Below are positions 1 through 7,676 of a DNA stretch of 64,000 bases, one piece after another (the stretch's first letter is position 1; every line of letters begins with the position of its first letter). The stretch is taken from positions 124,001 to 188,000 of the forward strand of contig JAGBTN010000003.1 in the NCBI GenBank assembly GCA_017631315.1, in the 5' to 3' direction. Source of the DNA: Bacteroidaceae bacterium. Lineage in GTDB: Bacteria; Bacteroidota; Bacteroidia; Bacteroidales; Bacteroidaceae. Under the pieces are notes generated by a model. The model searched no databases, had not been told where the DNA came from, and saw only the letters and a list, made by a program, of their open reading frames with translations. The position numbers and the translations under genes are program-made.

Positions 1-629
1 GGATAAGCACCCTTTGCGTCAGCCTCTTCTGCACGGTTGTAGATGAGACGGTCGCCATACTTGCCCATGCCTTTGAGGAAGCTGCTGTCGGGAGCGTTGC
101 ACTCCATAACCTGAATGATGGTACCAGAGCGAGTCGTGTTGGGACAAGCCACAAGTTCGAAGGTGTCGCCCTGAGAGAAGGGGATGTAGCGCATAGAGTC
201 TGCCACGAAACCTTCGTAGTTGTAAAGAGAGTCCTTCAGAGAAACCCATATGGTATCGCGACGGAAGTTTTGCAGACCGTTCTCGGCAATTGCCTTTTCA
301 TCACCGCTATTAACGATGGCGGCAGCAGAACTTTCTGTCAAACCCTTCTCCATCTGCTCTTCGGTAAGCACGCCCTGCTTCATGATAACAGGCAACTTTC
401 CGTTCTTGACGAAGTCGATGAGTACAGACCAGTCTGCGCAATACTCACCATTGTGCTGTGCCTTATAAGCCTCCTCAGCACTACGAATCTCCATCAGACG
501 AGCTTTTACCACACTCTCACGACTTGCGACATCTGCATCGAAGTCCTCTGTATCCTTAATGCTGCGCCAGCAAATGAAGAGCAGACCTACAGCACAGATA
601 CCCAGAATAAGATTTATTCCTTTTTTCAT
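1..629 (-). CDS. Membrane-anchored protein of unknown function, 3' end outside window
   Basis: The open frame begins at the ATG at 629-627 and runs off the left edge without a stop, so about 209 residues are visible. Residues 1-22 (MKKGINLILGICAVGLLFIC) form one hydrophobic segment, read as an N-terminal anchor or uncleaved signal. The rest is soluble and charged, beginning with a likely helical stretch (residues 25-60). I do not recognise a family; small one-span proteins like this are common in Bacteroidales. It is divergent from the helicase gene, with a good Bacteroidetes promoter at 666-698. The existence of the gene is well supported by frame, start and promoter; no function is assigned. 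Confidence 0.7.
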   Translation of the reverse strand, partial: MKKGINLILGICAVGLLFICWRSIKDTEDFDADVASRESVVKARLMEIRSAEEAYKAQHNGEYCADWSVLIDFVKNGKLPVIMKQGVLTEEQMEKGLTESSAAAIVNSGDEKAIAENGLQNFRRDTIWVSLKDSLYNYEGFVADSMRYIPFSQGDTFELVACPNTTRSGTIIQVMECNAPDSSFLKGMGKYGDRLIYNRAEEADAKGAY

Positions 630-665
630 GATGTTATTTGTGTATTATTTTGTATATTCGCATCG

Positions 666-698
666 CAAAAGTAACAAGATTTCTTTACATTTCCGAAA
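666..698 (-). promoter_or_regulatory. Bacteroidetes-type promoter for the left-edge gene
   Basis: On the minus strand TACTTTTG (plus 666-673) matches the -7 consensus TAnnTTTG. A TTTC at about 695-698 sits 20-21 bp upstream as a near-match to the -33 TTTG. It lies about 37 bp before the start codon. Confidence 0.6.
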
Positions 699-722
699 AA
701 ACAGTCTTTTTTTTGTTAAAGA

Positions 723-2171
723 ATGGCAATAACTGACGATTTAGGTGCCCTTATAAGGGAGAACTTTCTACATAATCCGACAAAAGAACAGGAAAAAGCC
801 ATTTCCTTGCTTTCCGACTTTCTGCTCTCGCGAGAGCAAGACAGCATTTTCCTGCTGAAGGGTTATGCAGGCACAGGCAAGACGTCGCTTCTGGCAGCAT
901 TGGTACGGACAATGCAACAGTTGCGTCTGCGCGTCATGCTGCTGGCACCAACAGGCCGGGCCGCCAAAGTCTTGTCCAACTATGCAGGCGCACCAGCCTT
1001 CACCATACATCGGAAGATATACCGACAAAAGTCAATTACGGAAATGGATGTCTTCCAGAACAATATCAACATGCGGCAGGATACGCTCTTCATTGTCGAC
1101 GAAGCATCGATGATTGCCAACGATGCACACGAACAGACCATGTTCGGAACTGGAAGATTGCTTGATGACCTGATGCAATATGTGTATTCCTGCAACGGAT
1201 GCAGGCTGCTGCTTGTGGGAGACACGGCACAGCTGCCGCCGGTTGGCGAAACAGAAAGTCCGGCACTAAGCCGCACAATGCTGGAGGGATACGGCATGGA
1301 GGTGACGGAACTCTGCCTGACACAAGTGGTCAGACAACTCGAAGAGTCAGGCATTCTATGGAACGCCACCATGTTGCGCAGCCTCATACAAAACGACGAT
1401 GTGTATGCCTTTCCAAAACTTCGAGGCAAGAGTTTTCCAGACATCAAAGTATTACCCGGCAACGAACTCATCGAAGCACTCGAACAAAGCTACCGCAATC
1501 ATGGCACAGACGGCACTATTGTCGTAACACGCAGCAACAAACGTGCCAACATCTTCAACAACGGCATCCGAACACGAATCCTCGACTATGAAACCGAATT
1601 GTCTGGAGGCGACCTGATAATGGTGGCAAAAAACAACTACTACTGGACGGAACGTGAGCAAGCAGCGAATGGAGTGGCAGCAGACGCAATGACGTTCATT
1701 GCAAACGGTGATGTGGCAATTGTGCGACGTATGCGCAACGAACGCTCGTTCTACGGCTTTCGCTTTGCCGATGTGACACTTTGTTTCCCCGATTACGACC
1801 ATCGGGAATTAGACGTCACCATATTACTCGACACACTGCAAAGCGAATCACCCGCATTAACTCGCCAACAGCAAGAAACACTCTTCAACGGTGTGTGGGA
1901 AGACTATCCCGAATTAACAAACAAACGCGACCGCATGAAACGACTGCGCCAGGACATATATTACAATGCTTTACAAATCAAATATGCCTATGCCGTCACC
2001 TGTCACAAGGCTCAAGGCGGCCAGTGGGAACATGTCTATATCGACCAAGGATACATCAACGAAGAGATGCTTTCGCCCGACTATTTCCGATGGCTCTACA
2101 CCGCCATCACACGAGCAACGGAGCAAGTCTATCTCGTCAACTGGCCAGACAACGCCCTGAGGGACGCATAA
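723..2171 (+). CDS. ATP-dependent RecD-like DNA helicase (UvrD/RecD superfamily 1)
   Basis: 482 residues. Walker A is GYAGTGKT at residues 47-54, motif Ia follows (LLAPTGRAAKVL, about 73-84) and Walker B/motif II is VDEAS at about 125-129. A Gln-containing motif III (GDTAQLPPVG) follows, and the C-terminal UvrD_C_2 signature YAYAVTCHKAQGGQW lies near residue 420. This is the short RecD-like/exonuclease V alpha-type helicase common in Bacteroidetes, not part of an evident RecBCD cluster. Likely role: 5'-3' ATP-driven DNA unwinding in repair or recombination in the cytoplasm. It starts just after an A/T-rich leader, divergent from the left-edge gene. Family confident, exact substrate unknown. 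Confidence 0.9.
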   Translation: MAITDDLGALIRENFLHNPTKEQEKAISLLSDFLLSREQDSIFLLKGYAGTGKTSLLAALVRTMQQLRLRVMLLAPTGRAAKVLSNYAGAPAFTIHRKIYRQKSITEMDVFQNNINMRQDTLFIVDEASMIANDAHEQTMFGTGRLLDDLMQYVYSCNGCRLLLVGDTAQLPPVGETESPALSRTMLEGYGMEVTELCLTQVVRQLEESGILWNATMLRSLIQNDDVYAFPKLRGKSFPDIKVLPGNELIEALEQSYRNHGTDGTIVVTRSNKRANIFNNGIRTRILDYETELSGGDLIMVAKNNYYWTEREQAANGVAADAMTFIANGDVAIVRRMRNERSFYGFRFADVTLCFPDYDHRELDVTILLDTLQSESPALTRQQQETLFNGVWEDYPELTNKRDRMKRLRQDIYYNALQIKYAYAVTCHKAQGGQWEHVYIDQGYINEEMLSPDYFRWLYTAITRATEQVYLVNWPDNALRDA

Positions 2172-2349
2172 ATCCAAACATTTATGCCTTGAAAAATTGT
2201 TAATCAAAACAACAGGAAACAATGCTGCGTCTGACGAGAAAAACGATAACAGGCTGAAAGAAAGCAGTCAAAGTAACTCAATTCATGTAAAAACATCTGT
2301 TTTCTGGAAAAAAATTACACACATAAGCACTTCGTTCATTTATTTTTTT

Positions 2350-2357
2350 TAACTTTG
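2350..2357 (+). promoter_or_regulatory. Probable -7 element for the rfbDCB genes
   Basis: TAACTTTG fits TAnnTTTG and lies 30 bp before the rfbD start. No clean TTTG is seen at the expected upstream distance, so the -33 half is weak. Confidence 0.45.
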
Positions 2358-2386
2358 TCTCATAAAGTATAATTATTTTTAATACA

Positions 2387-3376
2387 ATGACAATACTCGT
2401 CACTGGAGCCAACGGACAACTGGGCAACGAAATGCGCCTCATTGCAGAAGGCTCGGCAGACAAATATATCTTCACCGACGTCACAGAACAAGAGGGCGTA
2501 GAAACCACGTTCCTTGACATTACGGATCTCAATGCCATCCGTGCCATAGTCAGAGAGAACAACGTCGGAGCCATCGTGAACTGTGCCGCATGGACTAACG
2601 TCGATGCAGCCGAAGCACCTGAGAATCATGCACTCGTAGAGAAACTCAATGCTACTGCTCCCGAGAATCTGGCAAAAGCCATGAAAGAAGTCGGCGGCTG
2701 GCTTGTGCAAATATCAACCGATTACGTCTTTGGCAAAGAACCATATAACACCCCATGCCAGCCAAACCAGCAGGGGACACCGACCGGAGTCTATGGTCAA
2801 ACAAAGAAATTAGGAGAAGAAAAAATCATAAAAGAATTCAGCCCCCTCCCCGCTCCCCCTTTGGGGGAGTGCTCTCGAGGAACAGAAGGTGGGCAACTTG
2901 TACACTCCCCCAAAGGGGGAGAAGGAGGGGGCTACGTCATCATTCGCACAGCCTGGCTATATAGCGAATACGGCAAAAACTTCTGCAAGACGATGCTCAA
3001 CCTCACGGCTACCAAACCACAACTCAAGGTTGTCTTCGACCAATGTGGCACTCCAACATATGCCCTCGACCTTGCAAAAGCAATACAAACCATCCTCGCA
3101 AAGCCCGTACAAGGCACCTATCACTTCTCTAACGAAGGCGTCTGTTCTTGGTACGACTTCACACAAATGATTGCACGCATTGCAGGACATAAGGATTGTG
3201 ACATACAGCCATGCTATTCATCGGAATATCCAAGTCCCGTGACACGTCCCTCCTACTCTGTCCTCGACAAAAGAAGCATCCGTGAAACCTTCGGCATCGA
3301 GGTTCCGTATTGGGTGGACTCACTCGAAAAGTGCATTGCCAACATCAAGAAACAACAAACTAATGGAAGTAATTAA
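2387..3376 (+). CDS. rfbD: dTDP-4-dehydrorhamnose reductase, with an in-frame palindromic insertion
   Basis: Final reductive step to dTDP-L-rhamnose. The N-terminal Rossmann motif TGANGQLG is at residues 6-13, STDYVFG is near residue 110, and YGQTKKLGEE supplies the YxxxK pair. The substrate half ends with RPSYSVLDKRSIRETFG. At 329 residues it is about 30 longer than usual. The excess is a Pro/Gly-rich stretch (about residues 152-183) encoded by the inverted repeat at 2840-2933, inserted just before the conserved YVIIRTAWLYS strand. The frame is intact, so the protein may still fold with an external loop. The 3' end overlaps rfbC by 14 bp. Known neighbours rfbC and rfbB follow; rfbA is missing from this cluster. 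Confidence 0.93.
   Translation: MTILVTGANGQLGNEMRLIAEGSADKYIFTDVTEQEGVETTFLDITDLNAIRAIVRENNVGAIVNCAAWTNVDAAEAPENHALVEKLNATAPENLAKAMKEVGGWLVQISTDYVFGKEPYNTPCQPNQQGTPTGVYGQTKKLGEEKIIKEFSPLPAPPLGECSRGTEGGQLVHSPKGGEGGGYVIIRTAWLYSEYGKNFCKTMLNLTATKPQLKVVFDQCGTPTYALDLAKAIQTILAKPVQGTYHFSNEGVCSWYDFTQMIARIAGHKDCDIQPCYSSEYPSPVTRPSYSVLDKRSIRETFGIEVPYWVDSLEKCIANIKKQQTNGSN
2840..2933. repeat. 94-bp C/G-rich inverted repeat inserted in the rfbD reading frame
   Basis: Two arms of about 31 bp are near-perfect reverse complements: 2840-2871 starts AGCCCCCTCC and ends GGGGGAGTG; 2903-2933 starts CACTCCCCC and ends GGAGGGGGCT. Each arm itself contains the small palindrome CTCCCCCTTTGGGGGAG. The roughly 31-bp centre is not paired. 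The whole is translated without stops. It looks like a non-autonomous palindromic element (MITE/REP-like) that landed in a surface loop of RfbD. Confidence 0.85.
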
Positions 3377-3923
3377 GACCGCCATTGAAGGCGTAGTAAT
3401 CATAGAACCGCGCATCTTCAAAGATGCCCGTGGATATTTCTTCGAATCATTTTCGCAAAGAGAATTCGAAGAAAAAGTCGGCCCCATCAAATTCGTGCAA
3501 GACAACGAAAGCATGTCCTCCTATGGTGTGATGCGAGGACTGCATTTCCAACGCCCACCCTACACACAGAGCAAACTTGTTCGCTGCGTAAAAGGTGCCG
3601 TTCTCGACGTTGCCGTTGACCTGCGCAAAGGTTCACCCACCTACGGACAGCATGTTGCCGTCGAACTCACCGAAGACAATCACAGACAATTCTTCATACC
3701 GAAAGGTTTTGCCCACGGTTTTGCGGTACTGAGCGAGACTGCCGTCTTCCAATATAAGTGCGATGAGTTCTATCACCCCGAGGCAGACGGAGGCATCTCC
3801 ATCACAGACGAAAGCCTCGGCATCAACTGGCAAATCCCCACAGAGGAAGCCATCCTCAGCGAAAAAGACACCAAACATCCAAACCTCAAGGACTTCGAAA
3901 GTCCATTCGAATATAAAGTATAA
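3363..3923 (+). CDS. rfbC: dTDP-4-dehydrorhamnose 3,5-epimerase
   Basis: 186 residues, the usual length. The start is placed at 3363 because homologues begin at this METVIxx-type N-terminus; an upstream in-frame ATG (3282) lies deep in rfbD. The cupin core shows the catalytic His in MRGLHFQ (H61), KLVRCVKGAVLDVAVDLR, IPKGFAHGF and the active-site Tyr region FQYKCDEFYHPE. It epimerises dTDP-4-keto-6-deoxyglucose to the L-lyxo form in the cytoplasm. It overlaps rfbD by 14 bp and is separated from rfbB by 2 bp, so translation is probably coupled. Confidence 0.95.
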   Translation: MEVIKTAIEGVVIIEPRIFKDARGYFFESFSQREFEEKVGPIKFVQDNESMSSYGVMRGLHFQRPPYTQSKLVRCVKGAVLDVAVDLRKGSPTYGQHVAVELTEDNHRQFFIPKGFAHGFAVLSETAVFQYKCDEFYHPEADGGISITDESLGINWQIPTEEAILSEKDTKHPNLKDFESPFEYKV

Positions 3924-3925
3924 TT

Positions 3926-5062
3926 ATGAAACATAGCATTGTCATAACTGGTGGCGCCGGTTTTATAGGCAGTCATGTAGTACGTCTCTTCGTAAACAAG
4001 TACCCGGAATATAATATCATCAACCTCGACAAGTTGACCTATGCTGGCAACCTCGCCAACCTGAAGGACATTGAGGACAAGCCCAATTATAAGTTCGTAA
4101 AGATGGACATCTGCGACTTCGATGCCTTCTACAAGTTGATGCAGGACGAAAAGATAGACGGCATCATCCACCTTGCAGCAGAAAGTCATGTGGACCGCAG
4201 CATCAAAGATCCTTTCACGTTTGCTCGTACGAACGTTATGGGAACTCTCTCCCTGCTGCAAGCTGCCAAACTCTATTGGGAAAGTCTGCCGGAGAAATAC
4301 GAAGGCAAACGCTTCTATCACATCTCGACCGACGAGGTGTATGGTGCTCTCGAAATGGATCATCCCGAAGGCATCAAGCCGCCTTTCACCACAACAGCCA
4401 GCAGTTCGGAACACCACCTGGCATACGGCACTGATTTCTTCTACGAGACAACAAAGTACAATCCCCATAGTCCGTACTCCGCCTCGAAAGCCTCCAGCGA
4501 CCATTTCGTCCGTGCTTTCCACGACACTTACGGCATGCCAACCATCGTGACGAACTGTTCCAACAATTATGGCCCCTATCAGTTCCCAGAGAAACTGATA
4601 CCTCTCTTCATCAACAACATACGTCATCGCAAGCCGCTTCCCGTCTATGGCAAGGGCGAGAACGTACGCGATTGGCTCTACGTAGAAGATCATACTCGAG
4701 CCATCGACACCATCTTCCACAAAGGAACTATCGCCGAAACATACAACATTGGTGGTTTCAACGAATGGAAGAACATCGACATCATTAAGACAGTCATCAA
4801 CACCGTTGATCGTCTGCTTGGACGTCCAGAAGGTGCTGATATGGACCTCATAACCTATGTGACAGACCGTCTTGGGCACGATGCACGCTATGCCATCGAC
4901 TCCACCAAGTTGCAGAAGGAACTTGGATGGGAACCATCGCTCCAGTTCGAAGAGGGCATCGAGAAGACTGTTAAGTGGTATCTCGAAAACGAAGCTTGGA
5001 TGGACAACATCACAAGCGGCGACTACGAAAAGTACTACGACGATATGTACAAGAACAGATAA
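3926..5062 (+). CDS. rfbB: dTDP-glucose 4,6-dehydratase
   Basis: 378 residues, extended short-chain dehydrogenase. The NAD-binding GGAGFIGSH is at residues 9-17, the catalytic TDE at 135-137, and the Y184xxxK188 pair lies in SPYSASKAS. VTNCSNNYGPYQFPEKLIP and RDWLYVEDH are family signatures. It carries out the second step of dTDP-rhamnose synthesis, feeding O-antigen or capsule assembly. It is the third gene of the rfbDCB unit. No rfbA (glucose-1-phosphate thymidylyltransferase) lies nearby, so the substrate must come from an enzyme encoded elsewhere. Confidence 0.96.
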   Translation: MKHSIVITGGAGFIGSHVVRLFVNKYPEYNIINLDKLTYAGNLANLKDIEDKPNYKFVKMDICDFDAFYKLMQDEKIDGIIHLAAESHVDRSIKDPFTFARTNVMGTLSLLQAAKLYWESLPEKYEGKRFYHISTDEVYGALEMDHPEGIKPPFTTTASSSEHHLAYGTDFFYETTKYNPHSPYSASKASSDHFVRAFHDTYGMPTIVTNCSNNYGPYQFPEKLIPLFINNIRHRKPLPVYGKGENVRDWLYVEDHTRAIDTIFHKGTIAETYNIGGFNEWKNIDIIKTVINTVDRLLGRPEGADMDLITYVTDRLGHDARYAIDSTKLQKELGWEPSLQFEEGIEKTVKWYLENEAWMDNITSGDYEKYYDDMYKNR

Positions 5063-5089
5063 ATAACAAACCATATAACATTATCTATT

Positions 5090-6235
5090 ATGAAAAAACG
5101 TTTTCAAACAAGAGTTAAGGCATTGTTTGCAGCAGCAGCATTGCTGACAACTGTTTCCACTGTACAGGCAGAGGAAGCACCAGAGAACTATGTTTCCTAT
5201 CCTCATGCATTTATCAGCGCACAAGGCGGCGGACAGCTCACATTCTCCAATTACAACAACTGGCAATACATTACTCCCACCGCAAGCCTTGGTGTCGGTG
5301 TACACTTCACACCGGTATTCGGTGCACGCGTTCACGTCAATGGCCTTTGGAACAAAGCCGGCATACGCATCGACGGCGTCGACACAAAATACTCTTGGAA
5401 ATATGCGACGAGCAACCTCGACGCGATGATCAACCTTGTCAACCTCTTCAAGAAGAACAACTACAATCCTGTAAACGTATACCTCATTGGTGGTGTAGGT
5501 ATCAACTACTCTTGGGACAATGAGACCTCTCCCCTGTTGAAGCAGTACCTCAACACGATTGACACACGAGCTCGTCTGAGCCACAACTTCCGTGTCGGCA
5601 CAATGCTCGACGTCAAAGTTGCCCGCAACTGGAGTGTCAACCTCGAGGTAGACGCTAACAGCCTCAGCGACCGCTACAACAGCAAGTACAGCGGCAGCGA
5701 CGACTGGCAACTCACAGCACAAGTGGGTGTTACATATAAGTTTGGTGTAAAGAAGAAAAAGCCGGCTCCCGTGGTTGAGGAAGTTTGGGAAACCCGCATA
5801 GACACCATCTGGTATGACGATGTTGTATATACACCCATCACAAAGGATGGCAAAGCAACCTGGAATGTATTCTACAAGATTCGCGAGAGTGACTTCGATG
5901 CAGACGCACAATTGGCGGCTATCGGTGCTTTCTTGAAAGACCACCGCGATTGCAAGGTGACCATTAAGTCATACGCAGACGTACAGACCGGTAATCCCAA
6001 AATCAACATGAAGTACTCTAAGCAGCGTTCAGAAAAGGCCGTTAAGGCTCTGACCGATGCCGGCGTTCCTGCATCTTCAATCACTGCCAATTACTATGGC
6101 GACACTATTCAGCCCTTTGCCGAAAACGACAAGAACCGTGTCACCATCATCGAAGCAACTGGCTTGAAGGACCTCAAGAAGGAAGACAAAGTCAAGAAAT
6201 TCAAGACTAAGGAAGTACGCTATCGTGTGAAATAA
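5090..6235 (+). CDS. OmpA-family outer-membrane protein
   Basis: 381 residues. A signal peptide (KALFAAAALLTTVSTVQA) is cut near residue 27. Residues about 35-220 alternate in the manner of an eight-stranded beta barrel (GGQLTFSNYNNWQYI, SLGVGVHFTPVFGARVHVNG, WQLTAQVGVTYKFGVKKKKP). A Pro-rich linker leads to a C-terminal OmpA-like peptidoglycan-binding domain (MKYSKQRSEKAVKALTDAG, GDTIQPFAENDKNRVTI). It is an outer-membrane porin or structural anchor between outer membrane and peptidoglycan. It starts 27 bp after rfbB and ends at a strong terminator, so it may be cotranscribed. Confidence 0.88.
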   Translation: MKKRFQTRVKALFAAAALLTTVSTVQAEEAPENYVSYPHAFISAQGGGQLTFSNYNNWQYITPTASLGVGVHFTPVFGARVHVNGLWNKAGIRIDGVDTKYSWKYATSNLDAMINLVNLFKKNNYNPVNVYLIGGVGINYSWDNETSPLLKQYLNTIDTRARLSHNFRVGTMLDVKVARNWSVNLEVDANSLSDRYNSKYSGSDDWQLTAQVGVTYKFGVKKKKPAPVVEEVWETRIDTIWYDDVVYTPITKDGKATWNVFYKIRESDFDADAQLAAIGAFLKDHRDCKVTIKSYADVQTGNPKINMKYSKQRSEKAVKALTDAGVPASSITANYYGDTIQPFAENDKNRVTIIEATGLKDLKKEDKVKKFKTKEVRYRVK

Positions 6236-6264
6236 GCGTCTTCGTTTAGATAGACACTAACAAC

Positions 6265-6300
6265 AAAAGCCGTTCTCGACACGAGAGCGGCTTTTGCTTT
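6265..6300 (+). terminator. Rho-independent terminator after the OmpA-family gene
   Basis: AAAAGCCGTTCTCG (6265-6278) pairs with CGAGAGCGGCTTTT (6282-6295) across a 3-nt loop with one G-T pair, followed by GCTTT. It lies 30 bp past the stop codon. Confidence 0.85.
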
Positions 6301-6335
6301 AAGATGATACGGGCAATGTCCTTAAACACTCCTGC

Positions 6336-6379
6336 AGTCCACTTGCCCAAACGGACGCGTCCGTTTGGGCAAGTGGACT
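6336..6379. repeat. Perfect 44-bp palindrome
   Basis: Every base from 6336 to 6357 pairs with 6379 to 6358, giving 22-bp arms with no spacer, centred on GGACGCGTCC. It lies between the OmpA terminator and the 3' end of the convergent GH99-like gene. It could act as a bidirectional terminator hairpin, although no clear T-run follows, or as a cruciform or protein-binding site. Confidence 0.9.
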
Positions 6380-6422
6380 CGTGGGTTGAAAATTTTCTTT
6401 GGATGGTTGTTCAGCCTTCCGG

Positions 6423-7607
6423 TTATTCCTCGTCCAGAAACACTTTCTTCACTGCCCGAAGGTAGCCGTAGCCATAGACATTGTCTGGCTGCAGATAACT
6501 TGTTTCCGTCCATTCGTTCCAGGAATTGATGGTGATGAGCGGATGAAGGTCCGGACGTTCGTCGACGTAAGCCTTTGCTTTGCGCAAGGCCTGTTCTACG
6601 TTTTCAGGCGTATTGTTCTGTACGACGGCACTCTGGCGAGTGCGTGGACTGTTGTCCCACCCCAGGCTGACGTGCGGATAGTATGGTATCGAAAAGTCAC
6701 GCTCGAGGCGTTTCCATTCCTCTGCGGCCTGTTGAACAATGTGAGGATAGTCGTCGTTGACGTTGAGGAAATGGCAGAACTGGTAGTGGCTGGAACTGTT
6801 GAAACCGATTTTTCGAACAAAGGCATCCTCCGGTTTATCATTCTTCCCGGCGTCGAATCCGCTGTAGTTGAGATTGGGAGCCCACATGGTCAGTTGCAAT
6901 TCGAGGTCGGGGAAACCTGCTTTCTTCACTTCCTTGCGGAACCACTTTACGGCATCCGCTGCCTCGTCGATGCCGCCCAGACCATCGATAAAGTTCTTGA
7001 CATCGTAAATCATAAAAACGGGCTTGCCGTCTATCTTGTAATAGTTGGGTTGAGAGAAGAACATCTCGATGTTGCGCCGACAAATCTTCTCGAACTCCTG
7101 GCGGTCAATCCCTCCACGCCAGATGATGTTGTTCTCGCCGAGATGAGCAATGCGAGTGTCCCAGTAGTTGAGGACATCATGGTTGGCCCACATCAGATAG
7201 AACTGCATGCGATTATTATTGCGAGCCTTGAGGAAACCGTTCGTAAGTGTAGTCTCCATGAACGGCCGTCCGTCGTACCAGTACCAGTCGAAGATGAAGA
7301 CATTGACGCCGTGGTCGGCAGCCTGATTGATTTCCATCTCCATGACTGCAGGGTCGGCCTCGTTCACGTAACCCCAAAGCGGATAACGCCTCCAGTAATG
7401 GCCGGGATTACGCTGCTGCATGGTCATCACCGTCTCCCATTCGCCTATTCCCATTGGCCAAAAAGGACGCAGCCTCGGGTCATCAGCGGCATAAGCGGGA
7501 TAGACGTATGCCGCCACATCATAAGACTTCTTTGCATACATCTTCAGTGCAACGGCAGTCAGGGCCACCACAATCAGGAACGCTTTCTGTAAAATGTGCT
7601 TCTTCAT
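6423..7607 (-). CDS. Secreted glycoside hydrolase family 99-like / WbsX-domain protein
   Basis: 394 residues with a signal peptide (ILQKAFLIVVALTAVALKMYA). The mature part begins DVAAYVYPAYAADDPRLRPFWPMGIGEWE and continues with NQAADHGVNVFIFDWYWYDG and FYLMWANHDV. These are typical of the WbsX/GH99-like TIM barrel that recurs in Bacteroidetes polysaccharide loci. SWNEWTETSYLQPD near the C-terminus is the conserved SWNEWxE signature. It probably acts in the periplasm or at the surface on a mannose-type or related glycan; true GH99 activity cannot be claimed from the sequence. It is downstream of alaS on the same strand, separated by a terminator-like hairpin. Confidence 0.8.
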   Translation of the reverse strand: MKKHILQKAFLIVVALTAVALKMYAKKSYDVAAYVYPAYAADDPRLRPFWPMGIGEWETVMTMQQRNPGHYWRRYPLWGYVNEADPAVMEMEINQAADHGVNVFIFDWYWYDGRPFMETTLTNGFLKARNNNRMQFYLMWANHDVLNYWDTRIAHLGENNIIWRGGIDRQEFEKICRRNIEMFFSQPNYYKIDGKPVFMIYDVKNFIDGLGGIDEAADAVKWFRKEVKKAGFPDLELQLTMWAPNLNYSGFDAGKNDKPEDAFVRKIGFNSSSHYQFCHFLNVNDDYPHIVQQAAEEWKRLERDFSIPYYPHVSLGWDNSPRTRQSAVVQNNTPENVEQALRKAKAYVDERPDLHPLITINSWNEWTETSYLQPDNVYGYGYLRAVKKVFLDEE

Positions 7608-7631
7608 AGTACTTGTGTGTTAGATAAAAGA

Positions 7632-7660
7632 GAGGTTGTAAAGCATCGCCCTACAACCTC
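7632..7660 (-). terminator. Hairpin between alaS and the GH99-like gene
   Basis: GAGGTTGTA (7632-7640) pairs with TACAACCTC (7652-7660), with an 11-nt loop. On the minus strand it is followed by TCTTTT, about 17 bp past the alaS stop. Confidence 0.6.
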
Positions 7661-7676
7661 ACACATTATGTTCTTA

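Noticed and set aside
6399-7592. Plus-strand open frame of 397 codons opposite the GH99-like gene
   Set aside because: It is the antisense shadow of a gene with signal peptide and family motifs; the other frame has no recognisable domain.
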